DNA from: an uncultured Chlorobiota bacterium
GTDB taxonomy: Bacteria > Bacteroidota > Bacteroidia > Bacteroidales > JAADGE01
Assembly: GCA_947311255.1 (NCBI GenBank)
Contig: CAMZKL010000006.1
Location: 1 to 64,000, forward strand
Reading direction: 5' to 3'
DNA: 64,000 nt
Below are positions 1-10,298 of this stretch, piece after piece; within the stretch, counting starts at the first letter, position 1, and each line of letters opens with the position of its first letter. Below the pieces are notes generated by a model, which saw nothing but the letters and a program-made list of their open reading frames with translations, did not search any database and had not been told where the DNA came from. Made by a program: the position numbers and the translations under genes.

Positions 1-53
1 CTACAAATTTAATTTTGGAAACCTTACCTATTTTTAGACTTTTGTGGCTATGA

Positions 54-2762
54 TATTCCATCGAACTCAGGTTAAGTTGGTCAGTTTCCGATTTATTCTA
101 CGGAAAAACTTATTACTGGAAAGTAAGAGGACGAAACGACAATGATACTTCCATATGGACAGGGACAAGAAGTTTTACTACAAAAAATTACGGTGTTACT
201 CAAAGCACGCCGCTTGATAATGCAATAAACCAAAATTTGCAGTTGGCACTATACATAAATAAGGTAACAGGTTCGGAAAATTATGATTATATGTTAGATA
301 CTGTTCCTACCTTCGACTCGCCTTATTTAACGAACTTTACACATTCAAATTCATATTCCGGTTGGTCAGTTTCCGATTTATTCTACGGAAAAACTTATTA
401 CTGGAAAGTAAGAGGACGAAACGACAATGATACTTCCATATGGACAGGGACAAGAAGTTTTACTACAAAAAATTACGGTGTTACATTGCAAAGTCCGCTT
501 AACGGTGCAACAGGTATTTCAACAACAAAATCTTTATATATTAATAAAATTACAGGCTCGGAAAATTATGATTATCAAATAGATACTGTTTCTACCTTTG
601 ACTCGCCGGATTTAAGAACATATACACATTCAAATTCATATTCCGGTTGGACAGTTTCAAATTTACGTTACGGACAAAAATATTACTGGCGTGCCAGAGG
701 ACGTAATGATAATGACAGTTCGCCATGGACTTCGGCATGGAGTTTTACTACCCTTAACCAAATTACACCAGATACTCCAAACAATAATTCGGTCGAAACA
801 ACAACTTCAAGGTCAATAATTTGCGACTACGAAAGCGGAAATACAAGTGCCGATAATTATGAGTTTGAAATGGATACGACTGCAAATTTTAATTCTCCGC
901 TACATACTATCGCACACGGACAACATTACAGCAGTTCGTGGATTTACAAATATAACTCAAATTTGCGATACGGTACAAAATACTATTGGAGAGTAAGAGT
1001 AAGAAACGCTGCTGATACTTCGCAATGGTCGGTTGTTTGGAATTTTACCACATTAGATAATATAACACTCGACAGTCCGGCAAATAATTCAATTGGCAGA
1101 AGTATAAATCAGACAATAATTTGCGACTACGAAAGCGGAAATACAAGCCCCGCAAATTATGATTTTGAAGTGGATACAACAGAAAACTTCAATTCTCCCG
1201 TACTTATTGCTGCGCATGGAGATTCATACAGCAGTGCGTGGATTTTTAAATACAATTCCGGACTTCGTTACGGACAAAAATATTATTGGCGTGCAAGAGT
1301 AAGAAATGCAAACGACACATCGCAGTGGTCGGTTGTTTGGAATTTTAAAACCGATTATGAACTTACGGATGTGCCGGTTTTGGTTAGTCCGGCAAACAAT
1401 TCAACCGGCATTCCATACACTTCATTTTCAATAGATTGGAATGGCGTTACAGGTGCAAATCAATATCAATACCAGATAAGCACGACAAATGATTTTACGA
1501 ATATTGTCAGAAACGGAACAACTTCATTGACCGACCGCACAATTACAAACCTACAACCAAATACGCTGTACTATTGGAGAGTAAGAGGCGAAAATAATTC
1601 AGGATACTCAAACTGGTCGGAAATTTGGAATTTTACAACCGAAACAGTTACTTTAACGGCTCCTGTACTTATCAGTCCGTCAAATAATGCTACCGAAATA
1701 GATTATGCTTCCGTAGATTTTGATTGGCAAGATGTTTTCGGTGCAAATGAATATAATTTTGAAATTTCACAAGATGAAAACTTCTCAACCGGAGTTACGT
1801 CTCTGACCGTAAATAATTCTGACAATAATTTAATAAACCTGAATAACAGCACAACTTATTATTGGAGAGTTTCGGCAACCGATGGAAATACAACAAGCAA
1901 TTGGTCGGCAGTTTGGAATTTTACAACAAAAGATGCCCCCGTAACTCTCGATGCTCCGACACTTATAAGCCCGGCAGATTATGCAACAGATATTTCCACA
2001 AATCCGACTTTGGTTTGGAATGCGGTAAGCGGTGCAACCGGCTACGAATACCAATATGGAACTGATTATACCTTTATTATTAATACCGAAGGTACAACTA
2101 CAAACACACAAATTTCAACTTCGGGCTTATCATATCAAACTCAATATTATTGGAGAGTAAGAGCAACAGACGGAATAAATACATCCAATTGGAGCAATGT
2201 TTGGAGTTTTACTACCGAAATTGAAACTTTGGATACGCCTGTTCTTGTCAGTCCCGGGAATAATGTAACAAACCAATTAACAGAATTAACATTAGATTGG
2301 AATTCAGTTCCAAATGCTCTTGAATATGAATATCAATACAGTACAGATAACAGTTTCACAACTTATGATGGGGGAACGACAAGCAATACAGATATTTTCA
2401 TTTCCGGTTTAGATTATAATACCGAATATTTTTGGAGAGTGCAAGCCGGAGACGGAACGATTTTATCCGAATGGAGCGAGATTTGGAGTTTTACAACAAA
2501 ATCAGACGCAAGTAATATAAATAATATATCAGGAAATTCAATAAATATTTATCCGAATCCGGCTTCCGACTTTATTAATGTTGTTTCAAAACAGAATATT
2601 AACTTCGATGTGTATATTTATGATATAAACGGGAAATTGTTGCTGCAACGAAATAATTCAAAAAACAGAATAAATATTTCAAACTTAAAACCGGGTTTAT
2701 ATATAATAAAGGTAAAAAATAAGGGAGAAAATGTAAGGCGAAGTATCTTTGTGAAAGAATAG
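54..2762 (+). CDS. FN3-like repeat surface protein with T9SS sorting domain, 5' end missing or broken
   Basis: The protein is a string of about eight repeats of roughly 95 residues. Each repeat ends in a pattern like YYWRVR followed about 15 residues later by WNFTT, typical of fibronectin-III-like beta-sandwich repeats of Bacteroidota surface proteins. The last ~75 residues (from ISIYPNPASDFINV) are a T9SS type-A sorting domain, so the protein is probably exported and attached to the cell surface. The reading frame is open from base 54, and repeat sequence is readable from about base 76, well upstream of the first possible start (TTG at 237). The true N-terminus and signal peptide therefore lie outside the window, or the gene is broken. 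An in-frame TGA sits at 51-53, inside what should be a repeat. The binding target is unknown. A terminator follows at 2792. Confidence 0.75.
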   Translation, partial: YSIELRLSWSVSDLFYGKTYYWKVRGRNDNDTSIWTGTRSFTTKNYGVTQSTPLDNAINQNLQLALYINKVTGSENYDYMLDTVPTFDSPYLTNFTHSNSYSGWSVSDLFYGKTYYWKVRGRNDNDTSIWTGTRSFTTKNYGVTLQSPLNGATGISTTKSLYINKITGSENYDYQIDTVSTFDSPDLRTYTHSNSYSGWTVSNLRYGQKYYWRARGRNDNDSSPWTSAWSFTTLNQITPDTPNNNSVETTTSRSIICDYESGNTSADNYEFEMDTTANFNSPLHTIAHGQHYSSSWIYKYNSNLRYGTKYYWRVRVRNAADTSQWSVVWNFTTLDNITLDSPANNSIGRSINQTIICDYESGNTSPANYDFEVDTTENFNSPVLIAAHGDSYSSAWIFKYNSGLRYGQKYYWRARVRNANDTSQWSVVWNFKTDYELTDVPVLVSPANNSTGIPYTSFSIDWNGVTGANQYQYQISTTNDFTNIVRNGTTSLTDRTITNLQPNTLYYWRVRGENNSGYSNWSEIWNFTTETVTLTAPVLISPSNNATEIDYASVDFDWQDVFGANEYNFEISQDENFSTGVTSLTVNNSDNNLINLNNSTTYYWRVSATDGNTTSNWSAVWNFTTKDAPVTLDAPTLISPADYATDISTNPTLVWNAVSGATGYEYQYGTDYTFIINTEGTTTNTQISTSGLSYQTQYYWRVRATDGINTSNWSNVWSFTTEIETLDTPVLVSPGNNVTNQLTELTLDWNSVPNALEYEYQYSTDNSFTTYDGGTTSNTDIFISGLDYNTEYFWRVQAGDGTILSEWSEIWSFTTKSDASNINNISGNSINIYPNPASDFINVVSKQNINFDVYIYDINGKLLLQRNNSKNRINISNLKPGLYIIKVKNKGENVRRSIFVKE
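76..484 (+). repeat. 124-bp exact direct repeat inside the FN3-like gene
   Basis: Bases 76-199 and 361-484 appear identical, offset by 285 bp (95 codons, one protein repeat). The neighbouring repeat units have diverged much more, so this is a recent duplication or gene conversion. The identity stops abruptly at base 76, with unrelated-looking sequence upstream. Confidence 0.85.
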
Positions 2763-2791
2763 AAAAATTATCAGCTTAAAAATAAAAAATT

Positions 2792-2825
2792 AACCGGATT
2801 GCTTAAAGCGTCCGGTTTTTATTTT
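2792..2825 (+). terminator. Rho-independent terminator after the FN3-like gene
   Basis: AACCGGA at 2792-2798 pairs with TCCGGTT at 2811-2817, and a T-rich tract follows. It separates the surface protein gene from the MBOAT gene. Confidence 0.8.
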
Positions 2826-2850
2826 TATTTTTGTTTTTAAAACATAAAAC

Positions 2851-4260
2851 GTGCTTTTTAATTCCGAACATTTTTTAATATTTTTCCCTATCGTTGTAGT
2901 TTTTTTCTTTCTGTTGAAGAAAGTTAAACATCGGAATCTATTATTGCTTTTAGTAAGTTGGTATTTCTATGCAGCTTGGAAACCAGAATATATTATTCTT
3001 TTATTATCCTCAACACTTATTGATTATTTTGTTGCATTAAAATTAGAGAAAACAACAAAGTTTAATAGAAGAAAACAGCTTGTATGGACAAGCATATTCG
3101 TAAATTTATTAATTCTTTTTGGATTTAAATACTTCCATTTTTTTGACAAAAATGCCTATAGATTCTTTGGTTATCATCTTTTTCGAGGAGAAGGATTTGA
3201 GAACATTTTGTTACCCGTAGGAATCTCTTTTTATACTTTTCAGACAATAAGTTATACAATTGATGTCTATAAGAAACGAATAAAAGCAGAACATAACTTT
3301 GTAAAATTTGCATTATTTGTTTCATTTTTCCCTCAACTCGTTGCTGGTCCTATTGAAAGAGCTGAAAACTTGCTTCCGCAATTCAATAAACTAACAGAAA
3401 TTAATTATAAAAGAATTTCGGATGGCTTAAAACTTATTACTTGGGGGTTTTTCCAAAAAATTGTAATTGCAGACAGTATTGGATATCTTGTAGATGCTGT
3501 TTACGGAAATCCGGGAGCTTATTTCGGTCTGGATATCTGGCTAATTACTTTCTTCTTTGCAATACAAATTTATGGAGATTTTTCTGGATACACAGATATT
3601 GCACGAGGAACTGCCAAAGTGTTGGGCTACAATTTAAGAATTAATTTCAACCTTCCATATTTTGCAAATTCTTTTTCAGATTTTTGGAAACGTTGGCACA
3701 TCTCATTAAGCTCTTGGTTCAGAGATTATATTTATTTTCAACTAGGGGGAAACAGAACAAAAACAAAAATACGTTTTATTATTAATATTATGCTTGTCTT
3801 TGTACTAAGTGGATTTTGGCACGGTGCAAGTTGGAACTTTTTAATTTGGGGGGCTTTGCACGGTATTTTTTATTTATCTGAAAAACTTATTCCCTTTACA
3901 ATATTCAATTTAGAAAAAAAACACCACAAATTTATTAAAATAATATTTGTTTTTGTGTTAGTTAACTTTGCTTGGATCTTCTTTCGTGCAGAATCTGTAA
4001 AAATTGCATATATAATGCTTGTAAATAGTTTCAATTTTATGCAAACATCTTTGAATTTTAATCACAGTTTACTTTTTAAAAACTTTGTTTTTATAGCATT
4101 GCTTTTCATTGTTAATCTTATTGAAAGAAAAAAAGATATAATTTCTTATGTTTCAGAAAAACCTCTTTTTGTTAGATGGGGAATATATTACTTTACAATA
4201 CTTATGTTGATTTTGTTTGGAAATTACGGAATTCATGAGTTTATATATTTTAGATTTTGA
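2851..4260 (+). CDS. MBOAT-family O-acyltransferase (AlgI-like)
   Basis: This is a 469-residue polytopic membrane protein of the membrane-bound O-acyltransferase family, similar to alginate O-acetyltransferase AlgI. Family members move acyl groups across the membrane onto polysaccharides or other envelope acceptors. Visible marks are the N-terminus MLFNSEHFLIFFP, the SSWFRDYIYFQLGG segment and FWHGASWNFLIWGALHG near residue 330, which carries the conserved catalytic histidine. The start is GTG at 2851; it gives the usual AlgI-type N-terminus and no better ATG exists. No AlgJ/AlgX-like partner or polysaccharide cluster is adjacent, so the acceptor is unknown. A terminator is shared with the convergent Asp-box gene. 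Confidence 0.88.
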   Translation: MLFNSEHFLIFFPIVVVFFFLLKKVKHRNLLLLLVSWYFYAAWKPEYIILLLSSTLIDYFVALKLEKTTKFNRRKQLVWTSIFVNLLILFGFKYFHFFDKNAYRFFGYHLFRGEGFENILLPVGISFYTFQTISYTIDVYKKRIKAEHNFVKFALFVSFFPQLVAGPIERAENLLPQFNKLTEINYKRISDGLKLITWGFFQKIVIADSIGYLVDAVYGNPGAYFGLDIWLITFFFAIQIYGDFSGYTDIARGTAKVLGYNLRINFNLPYFANSFSDFWKRWHISLSSWFRDYIYFQLGGNRTKTKIRFIINIMLVFVLSGFWHGASWNFLIWGALHGIFYLSEKLIPFTIFNLEKKHHKFIKIIFVFVLVNFAWIFFRAESVKIAYIMLVNSFNFMQTSLNFNHSLLFKNFVFIALLFIVNLIERKKDIISYVSEKPLFVRWGIYYFTILMLILFGNYGIHEFIYFRF

Positions 4261-4267
4261 TAATAAA

Positions 4268-4298
4268 AAAGAGCGAAATTTTCTAAATTTCGCTCTTT
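4268..4298. terminator. Bidirectional terminator between convergent genes
   Basis: AAAGAGCGAAATT at 4268-4280 pairs with its complement at 4286-4298. A-rich and T-rich flanks allow it to serve both the MBOAT gene (+) and the Asp-box gene (-). Confidence 0.85.
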
Positions 4299-4318
4299 AT
4301 TTTTAAAACTGTTATATT

Positions 4319-7300
4319 TTATTTTTGAATAACAATTTTTCGTGTAAAATTAACTTTATCACCTCTAACATTCATAAAGTAAATGCCTGATGACAAATTG
4401 TTTAATTCAAATTTTGTTTTAGAAGACTTATTAACAAACACTTCTTTATTAATAACAGTAACTCCAATTTGGTTTATAATTAAAACTGTTAATTTTTGAT
4501 TTTCCAAAGAATTTACCTTTAAGAAAAGGGTATTATTTGAAGGATTTGGATAAATATTAAATTTAATATCTCCAAGCACTTCTTTTATGCCAACTCCCTC
4601 TTCTACAATAATATCTTGGGAAGCAGAATTTTCACAATTATTTCCATCAGAATAGGTATATGTTATTGTGTGTGTACCAATTCCTGCGATTGCGGGGTCA
4701 AACATTCCGCCAGAAACACCATCTCCGGAATATGTTCCGCCAGAAGGACTTCCTCCGGTAAGAGTAAATGCTGGAGTAAGGTCGTTAACATTACTAAAAG
4801 CATCTAATGTAACCTCAGGAAGATCATTTACTCTAATCATTTCTTCTATGGAGTTTTCACAAGTACCATCTGAATAAGAATATGTAATTATATGATTCCC
4901 AACACCTACAATAGAAGGAGTAAAACTTGTTGCAATTTCATAATTAACATAATATGTTCCTCCAATAGGTAAGCCGCCAGACAATGTTATCATATCTGCA
5001 TCAACACATAAATCATCAAAAGAGTTTAAAGTTAAAACAGGAAGAGGATTTACGATTATTGTTAAAGGATTAGATGCTGTTCCATTTCCGCAACTATTTA
5101 TTGCTGCTACAGTTAATGAAGCATTTCCTGAAAAATCACTTGACCAATTTATATTTGCAATAACTCCATTTCCTGAAATGACACCGGCATTTGAAGGACT
5201 TAATGCCCAAAGATATGAGTCTGCACCTGTTACAACATTTGTTTGATATAGCGTATTTGTGCCATCTTGACAAAACTCTGTATCTGTCCCCGTTGGCATA
5301 TCAGCTTGCGCTAAAGCATCAAATATATTTACATTTACATCGCCTGTAATATCAGAAGTTCCATCATTTGTAGTAACATGATAAACAATATTTTCCGTTA
5401 CGGTTACTTCAGGATTCTCATCAGTAGAATTAAAACCTGCAGGTGTAGATGTCCAAATATATGTATATGTTCCAGACCCTCCTGTTGTATTTGCATGTAA
5501 TGTTGTTGTGCTTCCACTACAAACAGTATTATCATCAGCAAATGGGTTTGTCGCTAAAGCAAGGGTTCCTACAACTTCAAGTGTTACAGGAACAACTATT
5601 TGACCTTCATCAGAATCATTACTGTTAATAGTAATATTAGCAGTGTAAGTTGCTTCAGCCAGATCTGTAGAAATAAATGTTACTGGAATTGTTGCTGTTT
5701 GCCCTGGAATAATTATTCCTTCTGTATTTTCTGTTTTTAACCAAGCATTAACATTTACGGTATAATCTTCAACTTCGCCATAAGTTGTTGTTCCACAGGG
5801 AGAACCACAATCAGAACCGCTATATTTTAATCTAATTCTCATTCGTGTAGGTCCTCCAAGTGCTTCATTTGGAACAGTAATATTCCAACTTACCTGATCA
5901 CCACCCTCAGAAGTTTCACAAACAACATTTTCTCCTGCATCATCAAAATCTTCATCCTGATTCCAATCAATCCAAACTCCCCAGTCATCTGAGCTGTATG
6001 AGTTTCCATTATTAACTGTTAATTGGTAAGTACTTCCCCCATCAACATCTGTTGACATGGCAGTATAATCTGAATAACCACTTGCAGCTGTTCCTGTGTT
6101 ATTAATTGTTCCAAAAACAACTCCACTTATATATTCATCTCCTCCACCACTAGCAGAGCAATATGCTTTCGGACTCTTTCCTTTACTTGTTATTTCTGTA
6201 TTTACATTATATGTTAAGTCTAATTGTCCTGTGTTAGAAACTGTAATTGTTTTTACAGATGTTTGGTTTGTTAAAAGAGTTTCTGACAATGATATAGGAT
6301 TAACCACAACATTAGGGCTTCCCCAAGTAACACTTTTTGTTGAAGCTGACGATTCTCCGCTATTATGCATTGCAGTAACACTGTAACTATAAGTTCCATG
6401 AACAGGAAGTATATCTGTAAAAGTTGTTGTTGTGGATGTTCCCATTACAACGTCATCTCTATAAATAACAAAATGTTGTAATGTTTTTGATTCAGAGAAT
6501 GACCAAGATAAATCGGTTTGCCCAGTAACATCATTTGTTAAAACAACATTCAAATCTGTTGGTCTCGCTCTATTATTTGTTTCATAGACAGAACAATATG
6601 TATATAAAGTTCCAGTTCTATTATCTGGCCAAACAGGATAAACTTTTCCTCCATTTGCAGAAATTCCCAAATAATCACCCATATATCCTGTTGCCATACC
6701 AGGAAGAGGAGATGGAGTAAAAGCAACATCACTTACTCTAAATGCGTCCCATGTATCTCCTCCATCAAAAGAATTAGAAACCCATGTTTCAACTTGTGTG
6801 CTTGAAACGTCTCTGTCGTCATAATATATAACACTTAAAGTTCCTGTTTGCGGATCACAAGTTATCCAAGGTAAATATGCTTCTTTTCCATTTGTATTTG
6901 GTCCCTGATTAACTCTTACCGGTGTTGACCATGAATCTCCATTATCAGAAGATTTTATCATATAAACACTTATGTTTGAGCCAGTATTTGTTCCAGGAAA
7001 TCCTATGTTAGAAAAAACCACATATATTTCTCCATTTTGCATATTTGTCGCCATAACAGGAAAAGAATTAACTCTCATATTTTTTGCTACACCATGATCT
7101 CTTATTCCTCTAGTATTATCAATAATTCTAGTTGCTGATCCAAATGTTGCTCCTCCATCCATAGATTTTGCAAAGCCTATTGCATCTTCGCTTAAAGAAC
7201 CACTAGAGTCATAGATTGTCCAAATTACATACACTTCACCGTTTGGTCCAGAATTAATATTTACTCCTTGATGAAGATAACCTCCAACAGCTGAACTTAA

Positions 7301-8023
7301 ATTAATTGGTGTTGAATAATTTAAGCCATTGTCTGTTGAACGAACAAAGCCAATTCTATAATTCATACTTCCACCAAAATCTGTCCATGCATCATAAACA
7401 TTTCCTACATAAGGACTCGAAGATGAATTGTCAACCCATAAGTGATTTTTGTCAAGAACTGATCCAGAAGTTGTTCCTGCAACAACACTTGTCCATGTTG
7501 TTCCGTTATCTGAATACGCAACTCCCTGATTTGAAGCACTATTAATAAAACCTATATATCTTCTTCCATTAAGACCAATAAGAGCAGCCGGATCACCACT
7601 ATTTCCTCCTCCTGCACTTTGTACTGTACCATCCCAAGGGTTCTGGCTTCCATCGGTTGTAAATAATGAACTGGTTCCATAGAAACTTCCGGAATTACCC
7701 GAGTTATTAGAGTTTAAAACATGGTTATTGTCAGATGGATCAACAAAAACAGATGTTTCTGTTTGTTCAATTTCAGTTGTAATTGCAACGTCAGGCGAAT
7801 CTTCCGTTTTTACACTTTTTGAATTTATTTTTGAACTTTTATAAATAGCTTTTGGTACTTCTATAACAGGATTTAAAGAAATATAACCTTTCTCTGCCAT
7901 TTTTTTCCAATAGCCCTGATTGTCAATATTATAATCTACATTGGGATTTTGATCTTTGCGTTGTGAATAAGTAAATCCAAAAGAGAATACAATAATAAAA
8001 ATAAGTAATAATACTTTTCTCAT
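4319..8023 (-). CDS. Asp-box (BNR) beta-propeller, GEVED and Ig-like secreted protein with T9SS sorting domain
   Basis: The protein has 1234 residues with an N-terminal signal peptide (MRKVLLLIFIIVFSFGFTYS). Residues ~100-480 hold several Asp-box motifs, such as SDNGTTW, STDNGLNY, SSDNGDSW and SFDGGDTW. This indicates a sialidase-like beta-propeller fold. An FN3-like stretch follows (~490-570), then a GEVED domain (~620-770, ending GEVEDYTVNV), an ASPM/CARDB-like segment, Ig/PKD-like repeats with GGTYSGDGVSGG-type sequence, and a type-A sorting domain (FNIYPNPSNN to IVIQK). It is predicted to be secreted by the T9SS. Asp-boxes show the fold, not the activity, and I did not identify sialidase catalytic residues. 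Glycosidase function is therefore unproven. Confidence 0.8.
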   Translation of the reverse strand: MRKVLLLIFIIVFSFGFTYSQRKDQNPNVDYNIDNQGYWKKMAEKGYISLNPVIEVPKAIYKSSKINSKSVKTEDSPDVAITTEIEQTETSVFVDPSDNNHVLNSNNSGNSGSFYGTSSLFTTDGSQNPWDGTVQSAGGGNSGDPAALIGLNGRRYIGFINSASNQGVAYSDNGTTWTSVVAGTTSGSVLDKNHLWVDNSSSSPYVGNVYDAWTDFGGSMNYRIGFVRSTDNGLNYSTPINLSSAVGGYLHQGVNINSGPNGEVYVIWTIYDSSGSLSEDAIGFAKSMDGGATFGSATRIIDNTRGIRDHGVAKNMRVNSFPVMATNMQNGEIYVVFSNIGFPGTNTGSNISVYMIKSSDNGDSWSTPVRVNQGPNTNGKEAYLPWITCDPQTGTLSVIYYDDRDVSSTQVETWVSNSFDGGDTWDAFRVSDVAFTPSPLPGMATGYMGDYLGISANGGKVYPVWPDNRTGTLYTYCSVYETNNRARPTDLNVVLTNDVTGQTDLSWSFSESKTLQHFVIYRDDVVMGTSTTTTFTDILPVHGTYSYSVTAMHNSGESSASTKSVTWGSPNVVVNPISLSETLLTNQTSVKTITVSNTGQLDLTYNVNTEITSKGKSPKAYCSASGGGDEYISGVVFGTINNTGTAASGYSDYTAMSTDVDGGSTYQLTVNNGNSYSSDDWGVWIDWNQDEDFDDAGENVVCETSEGGDQVSWNITVPNEALGGPTRMRIRLKYSGSDCGSPCGTTTYGEVEDYTVNVNAWLKTENTEGIIIPGQTATIPVTFISTDLAEATYTANITINSNDSDEGQIVVPVTLEVVGTLALATNPFADDNTVCSGSTTTLHANTTGGSGTYTYIWTSTPAGFNSTDENPEVTVTENIVYHVTTNDGTSDITGDVNVNIFDALAQADMPTGTDTEFCQDGTNTLYQTNVVTGADSYLWALSPSNAGVISGNGVIANINWSSDFSGNASLTVAAINSCGNGTASNPLTIIVNPLPVLTLNSFDDLCVDADMITLSGGLPIGGTYYVNYEIATSFTPSIVGVGNHIITYSYSDGTCENSIEEMIRVNDLPEVTLDAFSNVNDLTPAFTLTGGSPSGGTYSGDGVSGGMFDPAIAGIGTHTITYTYSDGNNCENSASQDIIVEEGVGIKEVLGDIKFNIYPNPSNNTLFLKVNSLENQKLTVLIINQIGVTVINKEVFVNKSSKTKFELNNLSSGIYFMNVRGDKVNFTRKIVIQK

Positions 8024-8091
8024 AATAAATGATTTTTAAATTAAATTTTTGTTAAAATACAATGATGCAAAAAAATATACTTGGTTGCAAA

Positions 8092-9102
8092 TTAATCTTC
8101 AAGAAGTTTACTTTTAAAGTGCTTTTTAAAAACTTCAAAATTCTCTGTTTTATAAGTATCTTCGCCAAAATATGTCATAATAAGTTCAAATTTTTCAGGT
8201 GTCATATATTCTTGGTATCTTCCTAGTACATTTCCTTTTTCATCAAGAATAATAAAAGCAGGGAAACTCATTTTGCCTTCCAATGCAGAAATTGGAAGCT
8301 GGTGAAATTTGTAGGTTTTGTTTTCGTTAATGTATTTTACTCCTTTTATTTCCAATGTATCTTGTGTAAAAACATCAATATTAACAGAATAGAATTTTTC
8401 ATTCAAATAGTTTGCAATAATAGAATTATTGAAAGTTTGCGTTCGTAATAATGTGCAACTTATTTTATTATAATTATAAAAGTTTAATAATGTTTTCTTT
8501 GGAATAGATTTGTTAAGTTCATTTGCTTCTTTCAGGGTTCTCCACTTAATTTTTAACCGTGTAATAATTTGACTTTGCCCTGGCGGATAACCTTTTTTAT
8601 GGTATTTATACCAATCTTCAAAATCTGTTGATAAATTAATATCTTCAGCATAGTAAATTAAAATTCTAAAAATCTCATCTCTGTTTTTATATCCTTTAAA
8701 CGTTCTTCCAACAGCTTTTCTGCTAAAAAGTACTAGTGCCGGAAATGTATCGTTCCCTACAAGCTGATTTGCCAAATCATGAACTTTTCCTGTTGATTTA
8801 GAATTGTAATAATATTTTCCGTCAAAAAACCTTAAACTGTCTTTTGTTTCAGCATCAATTTTTACCGGATAAAATAAAATATTAATGTAATTCGCTACCT
8901 CAGGATTTGAAAAAGTTGTTTTTTCTTGTTTTCTGCAAGAATCTGAATGGGATTTATAAAAATATATTAAAACTGGTTTTTGTTTTTTAATAAATTCTGC
9001 CCCTGCTTGCTCAATACTCAACCATTTAATTGAATCTGTCTTGATTTGAGAAAAAACTGTTAGCTTAACAATAAAAAAAATGACAAAAAATAAACTTCTC
9101 AT
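8092..9102 (-). CDS. Exported thioredoxin-fold protein lacking the CXXC motif
   Basis: The protein has 336 residues with an N-terminal signal peptide (about 18 residues, ending near VFSQ). Two thioredoxin-like segments are visible. One lies at ~30-150, with KPVLIYFYKSHSDSCRKQE and later DTFPALVLF. The second is at ~200-320, with YYNKISCTLL-like sequence and then MSFPAFIILDEKGNVLG. Both resemble the thioredoxin-like/DUF255 superfamily. Each has only a single cysteine where CXXC would be, so a normal dithiol oxidoreductase reaction is unlikely. A structural, chaperone or single-Cys role is inferred. It lies 69 bp upstream of the Asp-box gene on the same strand and may be co-transcribed with it. 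Confidence 0.65.
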   Translation of the reverse strand: MRSLFFVIFFIVKLTVFSQIKTDSIKWLSIEQAGAEFIKKQKPVLIYFYKSHSDSCRKQEKTTFSNPEVANYINILFYPVKIDAETKDSLRFFDGKYYYNSKSTGKVHDLANQLVGNDTFPALVLFSRKAVGRTFKGYKNRDEIFRILIYYAEDINLSTDFEDWYKYHKKGYPPGQSQIITRLKIKWRTLKEANELNKSIPKKTLLNFYNYNKISCTLLRTQTFNNSIIANYLNEKFYSVNIDVFTQDTLEIKGVKYINENKTYKFHQLPISALEGKMSFPAFIILDEKGNVLGRYQEYMTPEKFELIMTYFGEDTYKTENFEVFKKHFKSKLLED

Positions 9103-9186
9103 TTTAAATTCTTTTTAATTTTTTGAAAACGTAAAATGTTTTTTTAAATTTTATTTTGAAAATAATTTATTAACATATTAAAATTC

Positions 9187-9217
9187 TTGAACATTATAAA
9201 TTTATATCTTACATTTG
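9187..9217 (+). promoter_or_regulatory. Bacteroidota-type promoter of gap
   Basis: TTG at 9187-9189, a 20-nt spacer and TACATTTG at 9210-9217 match the TTG-N17-23-TAnnTTTG consensus of this phylum. The gap start codon is 49 nt downstream of the -7 element. Confidence 0.6.
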
Positions 9218-9265
9218 TTGCCTAAATTTAAAAAACAAGTACAAACTAATTAAAAATATAATAAA

Positions 9266-10273
9266 ATGGCAAAAATTAAAGTAGGAATAAACGGTTTTGG
9301 CAGAATAGGAAGAATGGTTTTTAGAATTATTCTTGATGAAACAGATTATGAAGTAGTAGGAATTAATGACCTTACAAGTAACAAAACATTGGCTCATCTT
9401 TTGAAATACGATTCAACACAAGGTAAGTTTAATGGCGAAGTTTCTTATGATGATAGTGGAATTACTGTAAATGGAAAAAAGATAGGTGTTAGCGAAGAAA
9501 AAAATCCTGCAAATATTCCTTGGGTAGAAACTCCTGATGTTGTTATTGAAGCAACTGGTGTATTTAGAACAAGAGAAGGCGATAGAGGAGGATATGGCGA
9601 TCACCTTAAAAATGGCGCAAAAAAAGTTATTTTAACTGTTCCTGCAAAAGATACAATTGATAATATGATTGTTCTTGGTGTAAATGATGAAGATTTGAAA
9701 GATAGTGACACCTGCGTTTCAAATGCCTCATGTACAACCAATTGTCTTGCCCCTATTGCAAAAGTTTTGCAAGATAATTTCGGAATAAAATCAGGTTTAA
9801 TGACAACTATTCATTCATACACAAACGACCAAGTTATTCTTGACGGACCACATAAAGATTTAAGAAGAGCACGTTCTGCTGCCGTCTCAATAATACCAAC
9901 AACAACAGGTGCAGCTGCTGCAGTAGGTAAAGTTATTCCAGAACTGAACGGAAAACTTGACGGAATGGCAATCAGAGTTCCTACTCCAACAGGTTCTCTT
10001 GTTGATTTGGTTGCAACACTTGAAAAAGATGTTACTGTGGATGAAATTAATGCCGCGATGAAAAAAGCAGCAGAAGGCAGTATGAAAGGAATTCTTCAAT
10101 ATTGCGAAGACCCTGTTGTTTCTGTTGATATTATCAACAATCCTTACTCATCAATTTATGATGTACAAGCTACTATGGTAACTGATGGAAATTTGGTTAA
10201 AATTTTATCATGGTACGATAACGAATGGGGATATTCTTCTAGAGTAGTTGATTTAATTGGCAAATTATTTTAA
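9266..10273 (+). CDS. gap: Glyceraldehyde-3-phosphate dehydrogenase, type I
   Basis: It catalyses the oxidative phosphorylation of glyceraldehyde-3-phosphate to 1,3-bisphosphoglycerate in glycolysis, and the reverse in gluconeogenesis. The 335 residues match the family length. The NAD-binding segment is GINGFGRIGR at 8-17, with Asp35 in the GINDL loop favouring NAD over NADP. The catalytic cysteine is C156 in SNASCTTNCLAP, with His183 in the IHSYTNDQ segment. It is a single gene with its own promoter and a strong terminator. Confidence 0.97.
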   Translation: MAKIKVGINGFGRIGRMVFRIILDETDYEVVGINDLTSNKTLAHLLKYDSTQGKFNGEVSYDDSGITVNGKKIGVSEEKNPANIPWVETPDVVIEATGVFRTREGDRGGYGDHLKNGAKKVILTVPAKDTIDNMIVLGVNDEDLKDSDTCVSNASCTTNCLAPIAKVLQDNFGIKSGLMTTIHSYTNDQVILDGPHKDLRRARSAAVSIIPTTTGAAAAVGKVIPELNGKLDGMAIRVPTPTGSLVDLVATLEKDVTVDEINAAMKKAAEGSMKGILQYCEDPVVSVDIINNPYSSIYDVQATMVTDGNLVKILSWYDNEWGYSSRVVDLIGKLF

Positions 10274-10298
10274 TCAAATGATATAATGTAACTTACAT

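Noticed and set aside
237..2762. Tandem repeats here as a CRISPR or satellite array
   Set aside because: Repeats keep frame and encode FN3-like domains; divergence between units is protein-like.
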